Source: an uncultured Flavobacteriales bacterium
GTDB lineage: Bacteria; Bacteroidota; Bacteroidia; Flavobacteriales_D; Crocinitomicaceae
Direction: 5' to 3'
Length of the DNA stretch: 64,000 nt
Assembly: GCA_903945495.1 (NCBI GenBank)
Contig: CAJAVU010000021.1
Span: forward strand, 186,001-250,000
Shown here: positions 54,886 to 64,000 of the stretch, in pieces
Layout: each line of letters begins with the position of its first letter
Numbering within the stretch: position 1 is the first letter of the stretch
Notes under the pieces: generated by a model
The model's input: only the letters and a program-made list of their open reading frames with translations
The model's database searches: none
Told to the model about the DNA's origin: nothing
Made by a program: the position numbers and the translations under genes

Positions 54886-57306
54886 ATGGTAGCGACGAAA
54901 TATAAAGAAGAAATTTCTTTCTTGAGCATGATAAATATCAACAACATATTTAATATTTCTAATTCCAATAAAAAGGAGTTTAAACCGTATTATGAAAAAG
55001 AAAATGACTTTAAACGTTTAGCGCTGTTGTATGGAATAGCGGGATTGGTCATTAGCCCAATTTTCTGTTTTTTTATTTATAAATCGTCCATTCCATATAT
55101 TTATTTTCAAATAGGAGTTTCTTTTACGGTTCTTTTTCCAACTTACATTACGCTTTGTTATTTTGTAAAACCGCTCAACAATAAGTTGATTTACTTCTTC
55201 GTCGTCCATTTTTTCATCGTGACGTTTATTGCATTTCAATCTAACTTACAAAGTAATTTTGAACTGATTCATACCTTTTGTTTTTACGCATTGTTTACAG
55301 TTATTCTTTTTGTAATTCAGCGCTTGTATCCGGCAATACTCTATAATTTCTTTGTGCTGTTTTTGTTGATTTATGCCTACAATCGTGTACAGAATGCTGA
55401 GATACCTGTGATTGGAACAATAGGAATGTTTTCTGTCATTTCGCTTATTTCAATTTTAGTATTGGTTTCCAGAAAACGCCTTATAACAAGTGTTGAAGAT
55501 TATTCAGATTATTTAAGTACGATCGTAAACAATCCAGGAATTGGATATGTGTTATTAAAATTTTCAAGCAATAAGGAACAAGTTATTGATTTCAACACGG
55601 AATCGTATCGATTATTAAATTGTAAAAAAGAAGATTTACCAAGTTTACTTTTTCAGCATTTTTCTCCAGAGGAACAACAACAAATGTTTAACCTGAAGAT
55701 TGGAAATGAATTTGAGAAAACAGTTACCTTAAGCGTCATTGGTAAAACACGCTTTTTAGAATTAGATGTGACGATTCTTCCTTTGAAAAGTGGAATGTAT
55801 TGGCTTCTAAGAATTGTTGATGTAACAAGTAAAATTTATGAAAAGGAAGCATTGGAACGAAATCGCCAAAGTTTTAAATCTATTTTAGAAAATACACCTG
55901 AAGGGATTTTGATTGTTCATGAAAATCGATTGCTTTATACCAATAAAGGAATTAATGAAATATTAGAAAGTGATACTGTTGTTTTAGATCAGTTGTTTAT
56001 TGAAAAAGATCAGGTAAAGTTTACGGAAATGCTTAAAGAACAGCGCCAAAACAAAACGATTTATCAGCAACAATTAAATTTAATCACCCATAAAAAAAAC
56101 ATTGTTTTAGTTGATGTAACGGTTGTTTCAACATTGTTTGAAGACAATGAATCTGTTTTAGTGATTATTAAAGACATTTCGCTTCAAAATAAACTTTCTC
56201 GTGAAATGTTGCGTGCTGAAATCGCTGAAGAAACCAACAAAAAATTAGCGACAGAAATTAAAGAGCGTATACGAACTGAAAAATTACTTCAAGAGCAATT
56301 CTTGCGTAGCAATGCCATATTTGATAGTTCATCAAACACCTTGTTGTTGACCTTAGATACAGATTTTAAAATTTCTTCATTTAATACACATTGTCAAAAC
56401 TACTTTTGGTATTTAATAGAAGAACGCATGTTGGTGAATGATTCCTTCACAGGTTTCTTTAGCCAGGTTTATGATAAAGCGCAAATACGTTATTTTCTTT
56501 TGATTTTAAATGCCGTTAAAAAAGGTGAATCAAAGCAGATGGAAACCTATTTTACGTCGAAAGGATCCTTGCGTTGGATTGAGTTATTTATCAATCCAAT
56601 TTTCGATATTGAGGGACAAGTAACTGAAATTTCATTGGTTGCGCACGACATTACTGAGAAAAAACTTTCTGAGAAAGAGATTGTTGAATCATTGAAAGAG
56701 AAAGAAGTTCTTTTAAAAGAGATTCATCATCGTGTAAAAAACAACCTACAAGTAATATCGAGTATTCTAAATCTGCAAAGTTCATTTGTAAAGGATGAAA
56801 AAACACTTGAAATTTTGGATGAAAGTCGTAACCGAATACGTTCTATGGCCATCATTCATGAAAACTTGTATAGAACTACTAATTTCTCGTCGATCGATTT
56901 TTCGAGTTATTTGCAGAATTTATGTATCAATTTAATTTCTTCTTACCATGTCTATTCTGGTGTAGTTGAGTTTAAAGATGAAATGGAACATGTCGACTTG
57001 GTCTTGGATCAGGCGATTCCGTGTGGTTTATTGGTAAATGAATTGATCACAAATTCCATTAAATATGCATTTCCAACCAAACAAGCAGGAGAAATCACGG
57101 TTGGATTGGAAGAAAAAGAGGAGAAAATCTATCTACGAATCGAGGATAATGGCATTGGTTTACCAAAAGATTTTGACATGATGAAAACTGACACGCTTGG
57201 TTTACAACTCGTTTCAACCTTGGTAGAGCAATTGGATGGAGAAATTACCGTTCGCAATCACCAAGGAACGAAATATTTGATTACATTTGGGAAAGTCAAA
57301 CTCTAA
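54886..57306 (+). CDS. Membrane PAS-domain sensor histidine kinase (HisKA_2 type)
   Basis: The 806-residue protein has about six hydrophobic helices (45-205), then three PAS-like domains (about 215-315, 325-440 and 480-595), a HisKA_2 dimerisation domain with the phosphorylated His in EIHHRVKNNLQVISSILNLQS (about residue 613), and a HATPase domain to the end (NELITNSIKYAFP, EDNGIGLP, GLQLVSTLVEQL). Its gene is 8 bp before the LytTR response regulator gene, the likely partner. The start is uncertain: the ATG at 54928 is an alternative. The signal sensed is unknown. Confidence 0.9.
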   Translation: MVATKYKEEISFLSMININNIFNISNSNKKEFKPYYEKENDFKRLALLYGIAGLVISPIFCFFIYKSSIPYIYFQIGVSFTVLFPTYITLCYFVKPLNNKLIYFFVVHFFIVTFIAFQSNLQSNFELIHTFCFYALFTVILFVIQRLYPAILYNFFVLFLLIYAYNRVQNAEIPVIGTIGMFSVISLISILVLVSRKRLITSVEDYSDYLSTIVNNPGIGYVLLKFSSNKEQVIDFNTESYRLLNCKKEDLPSLLFQHFSPEEQQQMFNLKIGNEFEKTVTLSVIGKTRFLELDVTILPLKSGMYWLLRIVDVTSKIYEKEALERNRQSFKSILENTPEGILIVHENRLLYTNKGINEILESDTVVLDQLFIEKDQVKFTEMLKEQRQNKTIYQQQLNLITHKKNIVLVDVTVVSTLFEDNESVLVIIKDISLQNKLSREMLRAEIAEETNKKLATEIKERIRTEKLLQEQFLRSNAIFDSSSNTLLLTLDTDFKISSFNTHCQNYFWYLIEERMLVNDSFTGFFSQVYDKAQIRYFLLILNAVKKGESKQMETYFTSKGSLRWIELFINPIFDIEGQVTEISLVAHDITEKKLSEKEIVESLKEKEVLLKEIHHRVKNNLQVISSILNLQSSFVKDEKTLEILDESRNRIRSMAIIHENLYRTTNFSSIDFSSYLQNLCINLISSYHVYSGVVEFKDEMEHVDLVLDQAIPCGLLVNELITNSIKYAFPTKQAGEITVGLEEKEEKIYLRIEDNGIGLPKDFDMMKTDTLGLQLVSTLVEQLDGEITVRNHQGTKYLITFGKVKL

Positions 57307-57314
57307 TTAGCTCT

Positions 57315-58070
57315 ATGTCAAAAACCAATATTCTTGTAGTAGAGGACGAATCAATCGTTTCAAAAGACATTCAACATAGCTTGAATAAATTGGGCTACAA
57401 TGTTGTTGGTGCAGCATCGACTGGAGAAAAAGCATTAGAATTAGCGCGCAGTGAGCGTCCAGACATCGTTTTAATGGACATTATGCTCAAAGGCGATATG
57501 AATGGAATTGAAACGGCAGAAATCATTCGCAATGAGTTGGCTGTTCCGGTTGTTTTCTTGACAGCTTATGCAGATGAGTCTACCTTATCAAAAGCAAAAG
57601 TAACTGAGCCTTACGGCTATATCATTAAACCATTTAAAGAGATTGATTTACACACGTCAATCGAAATGGCAATCTACAAACACGGGAAAGAGCAAGAAAT
57701 TATTCGCGAACGTGATTTGTTATACTCAATCGTTGAAAACAAAGAAGCATCAGCAGATTTCATTTTCGTTAAGTCCAATAGTAAATTGGTGAAATTGAAA
57801 ACAGCGGATATTTTCTACATTGAAGCATTGAAAGATTACGTCGTGATTCACACTTCTGACACGCGTTACACGATTCATTCAACAATGAAAGATATCGAAA
57901 ACAAAATGGGAACAGCAGAGTTTATTCGTGTCCACCGTTCCTTTATTGTTCGTTTGGATAAAATTGCTTCAATTGAATTCCCAAATCTTACTTTGGAACA
58001 CGATAAGAAAGTGATTCCAATCGGAGGTTCTTACCGCGATGATTTAAACAATCGCATCAAAATGGTATAA
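57315..58070 (+). CDS. LytTR-family response regulator
   Basis: The 251-residue protein has a receiver domain (1-125) with the acidic pair in VVEDES, the phosphorylated Asp55 in VLMDIML, the Thr in FLTAYAD and the Lys in IIKPFK. The C-terminal LytTR DNA-binding domain begins FIFVKSNSKLVKLKTADIFYIEALKDYV and contains FIRVHRSFIV. It would bind promoter repeats when phosphorylated by the kinase encoded just upstream. No terminator was found after it. Confidence 0.93.
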   Translation: MSKTNILVVEDESIVSKDIQHSLNKLGYNVVGAASTGEKALELARSERPDIVLMDIMLKGDMNGIETAEIIRNELAVPVVFLTAYADESTLSKAKVTEPYGYIIKPFKEIDLHTSIEMAIYKHGKEQEIIRERDLLYSIVENKEASADFIFVKSNSKLVKLKTADIFYIEALKDYVVIHTSDTRYTIHSTMKDIENKMGTAEFIRVHRSFIVRLDKIASIEFPNLTLEHDKKVIPIGGSYRDDLNNRIKMV

Positions 58071-58077
58071 AGTTAAC

Positions 58078-58476
58078 TTAAGCAACAAATTTTTGTGTCG
58101 TAAAAGCGTGTTTAACATTAATCTTGATTTTTGTAGCGTTTTCAAACAATTCTATTAACTCCAGTTGGTCTTCATCTCGATCGTAACACGTCCAATTCAC
58201 TTCAAGTGCTAATCCTTTCTTTTCAAGAAAACGCGTCATCTTAAGCAAAGACATCAAACGTGATGAAGTTTGTGTGTTGAAATATTCTAAATCAATATTG
58301 AGTACTGTTTTATCTTTTGGGTTTCTGAGATAACCCATATACCATATAAACAATCCATCCCAGAAATGATCTTTCTCAAAAAAGATCGATTTTCCAGTTA
58401 AACTCATTTCGCCAGTGGTTCCATTAAAATCAATCATAGGTGTTAGGTTGGTGCCGTTAATTCTAAATGTTCTCAT
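58078..58476 (-). CDS. SiaC-like (DUF1987) regulatory phosphoprotein
   Basis: The 132-residue protein matches DUF1987: INGTNLTPMIDFNGTTGEMSLTGKSIFFEKDHFWDGLFIWYMGYL and LNIDLEYFNTQTSSRLMSLLK, followed by WTCYDRDEDQLELIELFENA. In Pseudomonas the homologue SiaC is phosphorylated by SiaB and dephosphorylated by SiaA, and controls a diguanylate cyclase. No SiaA or SiaB gene is near, so it appears as an orphan. An exact -7 element lies just upstream. Confidence 0.82.
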   Translation of the reverse strand: MRTFRINGTNLTPMIDFNGTTGEMSLTGKSIFFEKDHFWDGLFIWYMGYLRNPKDKTVLNIDLEYFNTQTSSRLMSLLKMTRFLEKKGLALEVNWTCYDRDEDQLELIELFENATKIKINVKHAFTTQKFVA

Positions 58477-58495
58477 ACCTTCATAATTGATGAAG

Positions 58496-58503
58496 CAAAC
58501 ATA
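58496..58503 (-). promoter_or_regulatory. -7 promoter element TAtgTTTG of the SiaC-like gene
   Basis: Exact TAnnTTTG match on the minus strand, 20 bp before the ATG at 58476. Confidence 0.55.
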
Positions 58504-58557
58504 CAGCGCATTTCAGGTCTTCAAATAAAAAAACAGCAACAAGAAGTTAAAATAGGG

Positions 58558-58580
58558 CGTAAGCACTAAGTGCTATTACG
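58558..58580 (-). terminator. Possible terminator hairpin after rnr
   Basis: CGTAATAGCACT and AGTGCTTACG pair with a two-base bulge and the minus-strand sequence continues into TATTTT. The T run is weak, so this is a low-confidence call. Confidence 0.3.
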
Positions 58581-58637
58581 TTAAAACACGTAAAAGGAAT
58601 CAAAAAAGGAAAGAAAAAAGGAAATTATGTAACCTTT

Positions 58638-60773
58638 TTAATCTACTACAAGCTCTAAATCGATCTGACGTTTGCGCGGATGAACTTCGTAAATACGCAC
58701 GCGTACTTTATCACCAAAATTGTATTCTTTCTTCGTTTTTCCACCAATGATGCGGTATTTTTCAGCATCGAAATAGAAACGGTCGCCCGGAATATCATTC
58801 ATTGGAACCATGCCTTCACAATAGTTTTCGTCCATTTTCACAAACAAACCAAATTCGGCAATTCCAGAAACGGTTCCTGTAAATTCTTCACCGATGTGGT
58901 CTTGTACAAATAAGGTTTGGAAGTATTTAGTCGATTCACGTTCTGCTTCAACAGCTTTGCGCTCCATGCGCGAAATACGTTTACAGACATCGTCCAATTC
59001 TTTTCCGTAACGGTGTTTTTTATGCGTCAATTCTTCCTGAAGAATACGGTGAACAACCAAATCGGCATAGCGACGAATCGGTGACGTAAAATGCGTGTAG
59101 AAATCAAATGCCAATCCGTAGTGACCAATATTCGTTGTTTCATACGTTGCTTTTGCCATCGAACGAATCGCCATGGTTTGGATCAAGGAATACTCATTTT
59201 TTAAACGAATATCATCCAACAAACGATTGATGCTTCCAGCAATTTGATCAGGCGTTGTGAAGTCCAATTTGTAACCAAATTTATCGATGAAAACATTGAA
59301 CAAAGCAATTTTTGCCACATCCGGTTTGTCGTGTACACGGAAAACAAAGGGAACAGGATCTCTTCCTTTTTTCGGTTCGGCAACAAACATTGCTACTTTT
59401 TTATTCGCCAATAACATGAATTCTTCAATCAGTTTATGCGCGTCTTTTGATGTCTTAATAATCACTTCTGATGGGTGACCAGTTTCATCCAATTTGAAAC
59501 GCATTTCTTCTGATTCAATGCTCAACGCTCCGTGTTTTAAGCGCGCTTTTCGCAAAATTTTAGCTATTTTATCGAGAATAAGGATTTCTTCTTTGTAATC
59601 ACCCTCTTTTCCTTCGATGATTTCTTGTGCTTGTTCATAGCTAAATCGACGATCAGAATGAATCACTGTTTTACCAAACCATTGGTTATAGACCTTTCCA
59701 TTTTCGTCCATTTCAAAGACGGCAGAGAAACTAAATTTATCTTCATTTGGTCGCAATGAACACGCCATATTCGACAATTGTTCTGGCAACATTGGAACAA
59801 CGCGATCGACCAAGTAAACAGAATTTGAACGCTTCAACGCTTCTTTGTCCATTTCACTTCCTGGACGCACGTAATAACTTACATCCGCAATGTGAACACC
59901 AATTTCAATGTGTCCATTTTCTAAGCGCTTGAACGACAAGGCATCATCAAAATCGCGTGCATCAACTGGGTCAATAGTAAAGGTTGTAATGTTTCTAAAA
60001 TCGCGACGCGTTTTCACTTCTTCAGGATCCAAGTCCAATCCAATAACTTCAGCTTCAGCCAATACTTCTTGAGGGAATTTGTAATCGATTCCTTGGTTGC
60101 ACAATATGCTGATCATTTCAACATCATTTGAACCTGGTTTACCTAATACTTCAACAACTTCGCCGTACGGATTTTTGGAAGATTTCGGCCAAACCGTAAT
60201 TTTCACCAATGCTTTGTCGCCTTGTTTTGCGCCTTTTAATTTTTCTTTTGCAATGTAAATATCTGTTCCAGCTTTCGCATTATCTGGTACCAAAAAGGCA
60301 AATTTTTCATGCATTTCAATGGTTCCAACAAATTGTGTGCGTTCGCGGTTCAAGACGTCAATTACTTCACCTTCATTACGCGATTGACCTCGCTTGAAAA
60401 TATGAACGCGCACACGATCGCCATTCAATGCTTGTCCAACATTTTGTGGAGCAATGTAAATATCAGCTTGTTCGTCATCCGTGATTACAAAACCTGCACC
60501 TCGTGCTGTCAACTCAATGTTTCCTTCAACCGAACTGCGCGAAATGCCTTTTGTGTATACGCCATGTGAAGCACGTTGCAATAAATTTTGCTTCACCAAA
60601 TCCTCCAAAATGTCATAAACCAATTTTCGAAGCGCATTTTCACGCACATCGATCAGTGCGCACACTTGTTTGTGAGAAAGCACACTTTCAGGGTTTTTAT
60701 CAAACACTTTACGAACCACATGCGTTAAGCTGTGCTTCATTTTTGAGGATTTATTTTGCTTGTTTTTTGACAT
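58638..60773 (-). CDS. rnr: Ribonuclease R
   Basis: The 711-residue protein has the RNase II/R layout: an N-terminal winged-helix part, cold-shock-type OB domains (GVYTKGISRSSVEGNIELTARGAGFV), the RNB catalytic domain with DPVDARDFDDALSF (the metal-binding Asp cluster, near residue 270), and a C-terminal S1 domain (GTVSGIAEFGLFVKM). It degrades structured RNA from the 3' end. The Lys-rich start (MSKNKQNKSSKMKH) has an internal ATG that is an alternative start. Confidence 0.95.
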   Translation of the reverse strand: MSKNKQNKSSKMKHSLTHVVRKVFDKNPESVLSHKQVCALIDVRENALRKLVYDILEDLVKQNLLQRASHGVYTKGISRSSVEGNIELTARGAGFVITDDEQADIYIAPQNVGQALNGDRVRVHIFKRGQSRNEGEVIDVLNRERTQFVGTIEMHEKFAFLVPDNAKAGTDIYIAKEKLKGAKQGDKALVKITVWPKSSKNPYGEVVEVLGKPGSNDVEMISILCNQGIDYKFPQEVLAEAEVIGLDLDPEEVKTRRDFRNITTFTIDPVDARDFDDALSFKRLENGHIEIGVHIADVSYYVRPGSEMDKEALKRSNSVYLVDRVVPMLPEQLSNMACSLRPNEDKFSFSAVFEMDENGKVYNQWFGKTVIHSDRRFSYEQAQEIIEGKEGDYKEEILILDKIAKILRKARLKHGALSIESEEMRFKLDETGHPSEVIIKTSKDAHKLIEEFMLLANKKVAMFVAEPKKGRDPVPFVFRVHDKPDVAKIALFNVFIDKFGYKLDFTTPDQIAGSINRLLDDIRLKNEYSLIQTMAIRSMAKATYETTNIGHYGLAFDFYTHFTSPIRRYADLVVHRILQEELTHKKHRYGKELDDVCKRISRMERKAVEAERESTKYFQTLFVQDHIGEEFTGTVSGIAEFGLFVKMDENYCEGMVPMNDIPGDRFYFDAEKYRIIGGKTKKEYNFGDKVRVRIYEVHPRKRQIDLELVVD

Positions 60774-60879
60774 ATATGCGAAGTTAGTGGTATTTTGTAT
60801 TCAAAACACGGGAAAAAGCACATATTCAAAACGAAAAAAAGATTCTTCTTGTTTGGTAGCACAATAAAAAGAAGAATGA

Positions 60880-60887
60880 TAACTTTG
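60880..60887 (+). promoter_or_regulatory. -7 promoter element TAacTTTG of the ferritin gene
   Basis: Exact TAnnTTTG match 16 bp before the ferritin ATG. Confidence 0.55.
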
Positions 60888-60903
60888 TAAAAAACACCTA
60901 ATT

Positions 60904-61425
60904 ATGAACACACGCGTTGAACAAGCATTGAACGATCAGATCGAAAAAGAAGCATCTTCTTCTCAGTTTTATTTAGCAATGGCCTCTTGGGCTGAAAACA
61001 ATGGAATGAATGGTACAGCAAAATTCATGTATCAGCATTCGGATGAAGAGCGTTTTCACATGTTGAAATTGGTGAAATTTGTCAACGAACGAGGAGGAAA
61101 AGCGATTATTCCAGCAATTGCAATTCCACCGAAAGAGTTTAACGACTTGACAAATGTGTTTGAATTGTTGTTGAACCATGAAATCATGGTAACAGAAAGC
61201 ATCAACAATTTAGTGGATATTTGTTTACAAGAAAAAGACTACACGACACATAATTTTATTCAATGGTACGTTTCTGAGCAATTAGAAGAAGAAGCATTAG
61301 CGCGTTCAGTGTTGGATAAAATCAAATTGATTGGTGGCGACAAAGGTGGAATGTACATGTTTGACCGCGACCTTGAAAATTCTGCTATTGCTGCAGCTCC
61401 AGTAAATGGAGGAACAGGTGCGTAA
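60904..61425 (+). CDS. Non-heme ferritin
   Basis: The 173-residue four-helix protein has the iron ligands expected for bacterial ferritin (FtnA-type): Glu in NDQIEKEASSSQFYLAM, the Glu and His in HSDEERFHMLKL and the Glu/Gln in NHEIMVTES and VSEQLEEE. It stores iron inside a 24-mer cage and oxidises Fe(II). No heme-binding Met of the bacterioferritin type is evident. It is followed 29 bp later by the sensor gene that runs off the right edge; whether they are co-transcribed is unclear. Confidence 0.95.
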   Translation: MNTRVEQALNDQIEKEASSSQFYLAMASWAENNGMNGTAKFMYQHSDEERFHMLKLVKFVNERGGKAIIPAIAIPPKEFNDLTNVFELLLNHEIMVTESINNLVDICLQEKDYTTHNFIQWYVSEQLEEEALARSVLDKIKLIGGDKGGMYMFDRDLENSAIAAAPVNGGTGA

Positions 61426-61454
61426 GCACTAACAATCTACGATAATACTACAGA

Positions 61455-64000
61455 ATGAAACTAGTTTTAAGCGGTTTGCTGTCCCTTTTTGTGTTGACTA
61501 TTTTTAGTCAAACGGCATATCGCTTTCGAAACTATTCAATCAATGATGGACTTTCGCAAAGTTCAGTTACAAGTATTATTCAGGATGATAATCACGCATT
61601 GTGGATTGGAACGCAAGATGGTTTAAATCGTTTTGATGGAAAGACTTTTGAGATTTTTACCTCCGATGACACAAAAGGATTGGAAAGTGAATATATCAAA
61701 TGTTCTGCTAAAACCAAAGATGGAAAATTGTGGTTTGGAACAACGAATGGATTAACACTTTTCAACCCAAATTCAGAAACATTTGTAACTTATTCTCTCG
61801 ATCAAAAGACAGCCTTGCAGATTGAAAGCATTGCTTTGGATAAATCTGAAAATTTATGGATAGGGACAAGTAGTAAAGGATTATTGAGTTTTAATCGTGT
61901 AACTGAAAAGTTCAAAGATTATTCTGGACTGATTCCAACGAAAAAAATTCAATCCGTTTTTTGTACGAGTGAGGGAAGGTTGTTCATTAACACAGAAGAC
62001 AAGGGTTTATTTTTAATTAATGAATCTAGAACAATTGCCACAAAAATTGAAATAGGCAGCAAGAATGAAAATCCTGTTATTATTCAGCGCATTGTGCAAA
62101 TGGCTAATTACAGTGTTCTATTTGGCACCAACCAAGGGGTTTTTGAATATGATTTAAACCTGAATAGAGCACAACCGAAATTTCCGAACTTGGACAAAGA
62201 GTTTGGTTACATGGGAATTTCAGACATCTATTTATCCGACAACAATACGTGGTTTTTAGGCACGACGAACAAAGGGCTATTTACGATTACGAACAGCGGA
62301 GAAATCTACAATAGCACACAAGACATTTTTCAAAAAAACGCCTTATTGTTTAACGACATCAATTTGCTTTTTGTTGATGAATCAGGAACATTTTGGGTTG
62401 GTACGGATCGTGGATTAGCCAGTTTTAATCCGAACAACCAAGGATTTTTGGGCGTTGGACCGAGTGGTAATTTGGAAAAAGGAATTCCGTCTTCCAATGT
62501 TTGGTCTTTTGCAGAGGATGAAAAGGCAAATTATGTGTTTGTTGGAACAGACCTTGGAATTTCTCGCTACAATCGAAAAACAGGAAAATTCGAACAGTAT
62601 TACAGAGATAATTCGCAGTCTATCACTGGTGAAAGTGCAGAAACGGCCGTTTTATCGATGATTGTTATTAATGAAAACCATGTTTTAGTAGGTTGTGTTG
62701 ATGGATTATTTGATTTAACTATTTCGGGGAAAAACAATTATACATTCAAACGCATTAACTATTTAACAGAAGAAGAAGCAATAGAGCATGTCAGAATCTA
62801 TTCTTTAGTTCACTGGAAAGATGATAAATACTTTTTAGGAACGAAAGCAGGAGCTGTTTTAGTTGACTTAAAAGCTAAAAAAGCACAAGCATTTGAACAC
62901 AGTTTTAAAAATCCAAAAGCAACGATAACAGCTGGAATTTGTCGCAATGTTTATAAGGATAAATACGATAGAATTTGGTTTGCAACCAGCACAGGTGAGA
63001 TGAACCAATTAGTGGATAAGAATGGAAGTTTATCTATTGTTCCATACAAATACAATTCGATTTTATTAAAAAACTCAAAGGATTACATTACGTCAATTCT
63101 TCAAACGAGTAAGCACGAATTTTGGTTTGGGACACTGGGTTCTGGTTTGATGTATTGGAATGAATTCACCAAAAAAGTCAAAGTATACACGAAAAAAGAT
63201 GGTCTACCAAACAATGTTGTGTATTGCGTAATTCAAGATCAAAACAAAAATTTATGGATGAGTACCAACAAAGGAATTTGTTGTTTTAATCCAACGACAA
63301 AAGTTGCAACAAATTACACCGAAACCGATGGTTTAATGAGTAATGAGTTTAACCTTGGTGCGCACATGTTTTCGCATACAGGTGAATTGTTTTTCGGAGG
63401 TATTTACGGGTATAATTTCTTTAATCCACGTAAAATGGGATTAAACAAAACGGATGTAAGTGTAAAAATCACCAAGTTTAAATTTGACAAAGGTTGGCTA
63501 CACCCCAATGAAAGTGGTTCACCATTTGTGCGACCAATTTCGCAAACAGAAAAAATCACACTTAGTTATCGCCAACGAAGCTTTACAGTTCGTTTTCAAC
63601 CTTCTGACTTGAGTAATCCAGAATTGTTAAACTATAAGTACATTCTTGAAGGATCGGATGAAGGAGAAATATTACTTGGAAACAGCAATGAAATTCATTT
63701 TAATGCACTTTCTCCTGGACATTATACGCTTAAAATTTATGCTCGAATTGGTGACGGACCTTGGGGAAAAACACCAGCAGTATTAGAAATCCATGTAAAA
63801 TCACCTTTCTGGGGAACATGGTGGTTCTGGGTAATTGTTGCCGTTATTTTGGGGATTGCAGTTAGAATCTTTATCCGCACGAAAATTGAATCAGGACGAA
63901 GAGAGCAAGTGCGTTTGGAAATGAAAATTACTGAGCGAACGAAAGAAATCCGTGCGCAAAACGTGAAGATCGAAAAGCAGCGTAAATTATTAGAAGAAGA
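61455..64000 (+). CDS. Two-component-type sensor with Reg_prop propeller (partial, runs off right edge)
   Basis: The ATG at 61455 opens a signal peptide (MKLVLSGLLSLFVLTIFSQ) and a frame that stays open to the window end (848 codons). About residues 20-670 hold many Reg_prop-type propeller blades, seen from repeated LWIGT, LWFGT, FWVGTD, FWFGT and LWMST motifs. A Y_Y_Y-type beta sandwich follows (about 690-775, ending LSPGHYTLKIYARIGDGPWG), then a membrane helix (about 785-805) and the start of a coiled coil. A histidine kinase or SpoIIE/LytTR output domain should follow outside the window; which one is unknown. Confidence 0.88.
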   Translation, partial: MKLVLSGLLSLFVLTIFSQTAYRFRNYSINDGLSQSSVTSIIQDDNHALWIGTQDGLNRFDGKTFEIFTSDDTKGLESEYIKCSAKTKDGKLWFGTTNGLTLFNPNSETFVTYSLDQKTALQIESIALDKSENLWIGTSSKGLLSFNRVTEKFKDYSGLIPTKKIQSVFCTSEGRLFINTEDKGLFLINESRTIATKIEIGSKNENPVIIQRIVQMANYSVLFGTNQGVFEYDLNLNRAQPKFPNLDKEFGYMGISDIYLSDNNTWFLGTTNKGLFTITNSGEIYNSTQDIFQKNALLFNDINLLFVDESGTFWVGTDRGLASFNPNNQGFLGVGPSGNLEKGIPSSNVWSFAEDEKANYVFVGTDLGISRYNRKTGKFEQYYRDNSQSITGESAETAVLSMIVINENHVLVGCVDGLFDLTISGKNNYTFKRINYLTEEEAIEHVRIYSLVHWKDDKYFLGTKAGAVLVDLKAKKAQAFEHSFKNPKATITAGICRNVYKDKYDRIWFATSTGEMNQLVDKNGSLSIVPYKYNSILLKNSKDYITSILQTSKHEFWFGTLGSGLMYWNEFTKKVKVYTKKDGLPNNVVYCVIQDQNKNLWMSTNKGICCFNPTTKVATNYTETDGLMSNEFNLGAHMFSHTGELFFGGIYGYNFFNPRKMGLNKTDVSVKITKFKFDKGWLHPNESGSPFVRPISQTEKITLSYRQRSFTVRFQPSDLSNPELLNYKYILEGSDEGEILLGNSNEIHFNALSPGHYTLKIYARIGDGPWGKTPAVLEIHVKSPFWGTWWFWVIVAVILGIAVRIFIRTKIESGRREQVRLEMKITERTKEIRAQNVKIEKQRKLLEE

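Overview
The window is a stretch of chromosome from a Gram-negative member of the Bacteroidota, most likely the Flavobacteriales (a Fluviicola/Crocinitomicaceae-like organism is my guess; no taxonomic marker such as 16S rRNA is present). The reasons are: AT-rich DNA; at least five proteins ending in a type IX secretion (T9SS) sorting domain; a giant SprB-repeat protein; the large form of IspG; a Bacteroidota-type sdhCAB set; and repeated use of the Bacteroidota -7 promoter element TAnnTTTG. No phage, insertion sequence, CRISPR array or rRNA operon was seen.

Layout. 1-7900 (minus) is the N-terminal 2,633 codons of a giant surface adhesin: signal peptide, galactose-binding-like domain, PKD domain, then 26 tandem SprB-type repeats running off the left edge. 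8178-12531 (minus) is a four-gene run: FadL-type outer-membrane transporter, a degenerate SGNH lipoprotein, a secreted esterase, TspO. 12805-16419 is a large T9SS surface protein with InlB-type and YDG repeats. 16537-18598 holds a small membrane protein, a glycosyltransferase and an LpxH-like phosphatase. 18992-22312 holds a TPR-adenylate cyclase and MnmE. 22469-30126 mixes a lipoprotein, a DUF47/PiT phosphate transport pair, a Tat-type pirin, a TadA operon, an LD-carboxypeptidase and small proteins. 29461-33463 is sdhC-sdhA-(four-helix-bundle gene)-sdhB. 33616-38283 holds a PA-domain T9SS protein, a beta-barrel protein, an S4 protein, a YjbR protein and a desaturase. 38457-46602 holds IspG, MnmG, YbeY, an RsbW-like ATPase and a giant DUF4175 protein. 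46786-54222 holds GltX, FolB, a T9SS protein, tRNA-Cys, a membrane protein, an ECF sigma factor with a putative anti-sigma partner, a thioredoxin-fold protein and RpiB. 54886-64000 holds a histidine kinase/LytTR regulator pair, a SiaC-like protein, RNase R, ferritin and a truncated two-component-type sensor.

How it fits together. Much of the window is core housekeeping: tRNA modification and charging (MnmE, MnmG, TadA, GltX, tRNA-Cys), RNA maturation (YbeY, RNase R), respiration (SdhCAB), isoprenoid and folate synthesis (IspG, FolB). The accessory layer is cell surface and signalling. The strongest non-gene signal is a cluster of ParB-type parS palindromes around mnmG at 40439, 42341 and 42382, which marks this as probably the origin-proximal, centromere-like part of the chromosome. 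Other points for a second look are the exact repeat arithmetic of the adhesin, the gene inserted between sdhA and sdhB inside an imperfect inverted repeat, and the apparent loss of catalytic residues in the SGNH lipoprotein.
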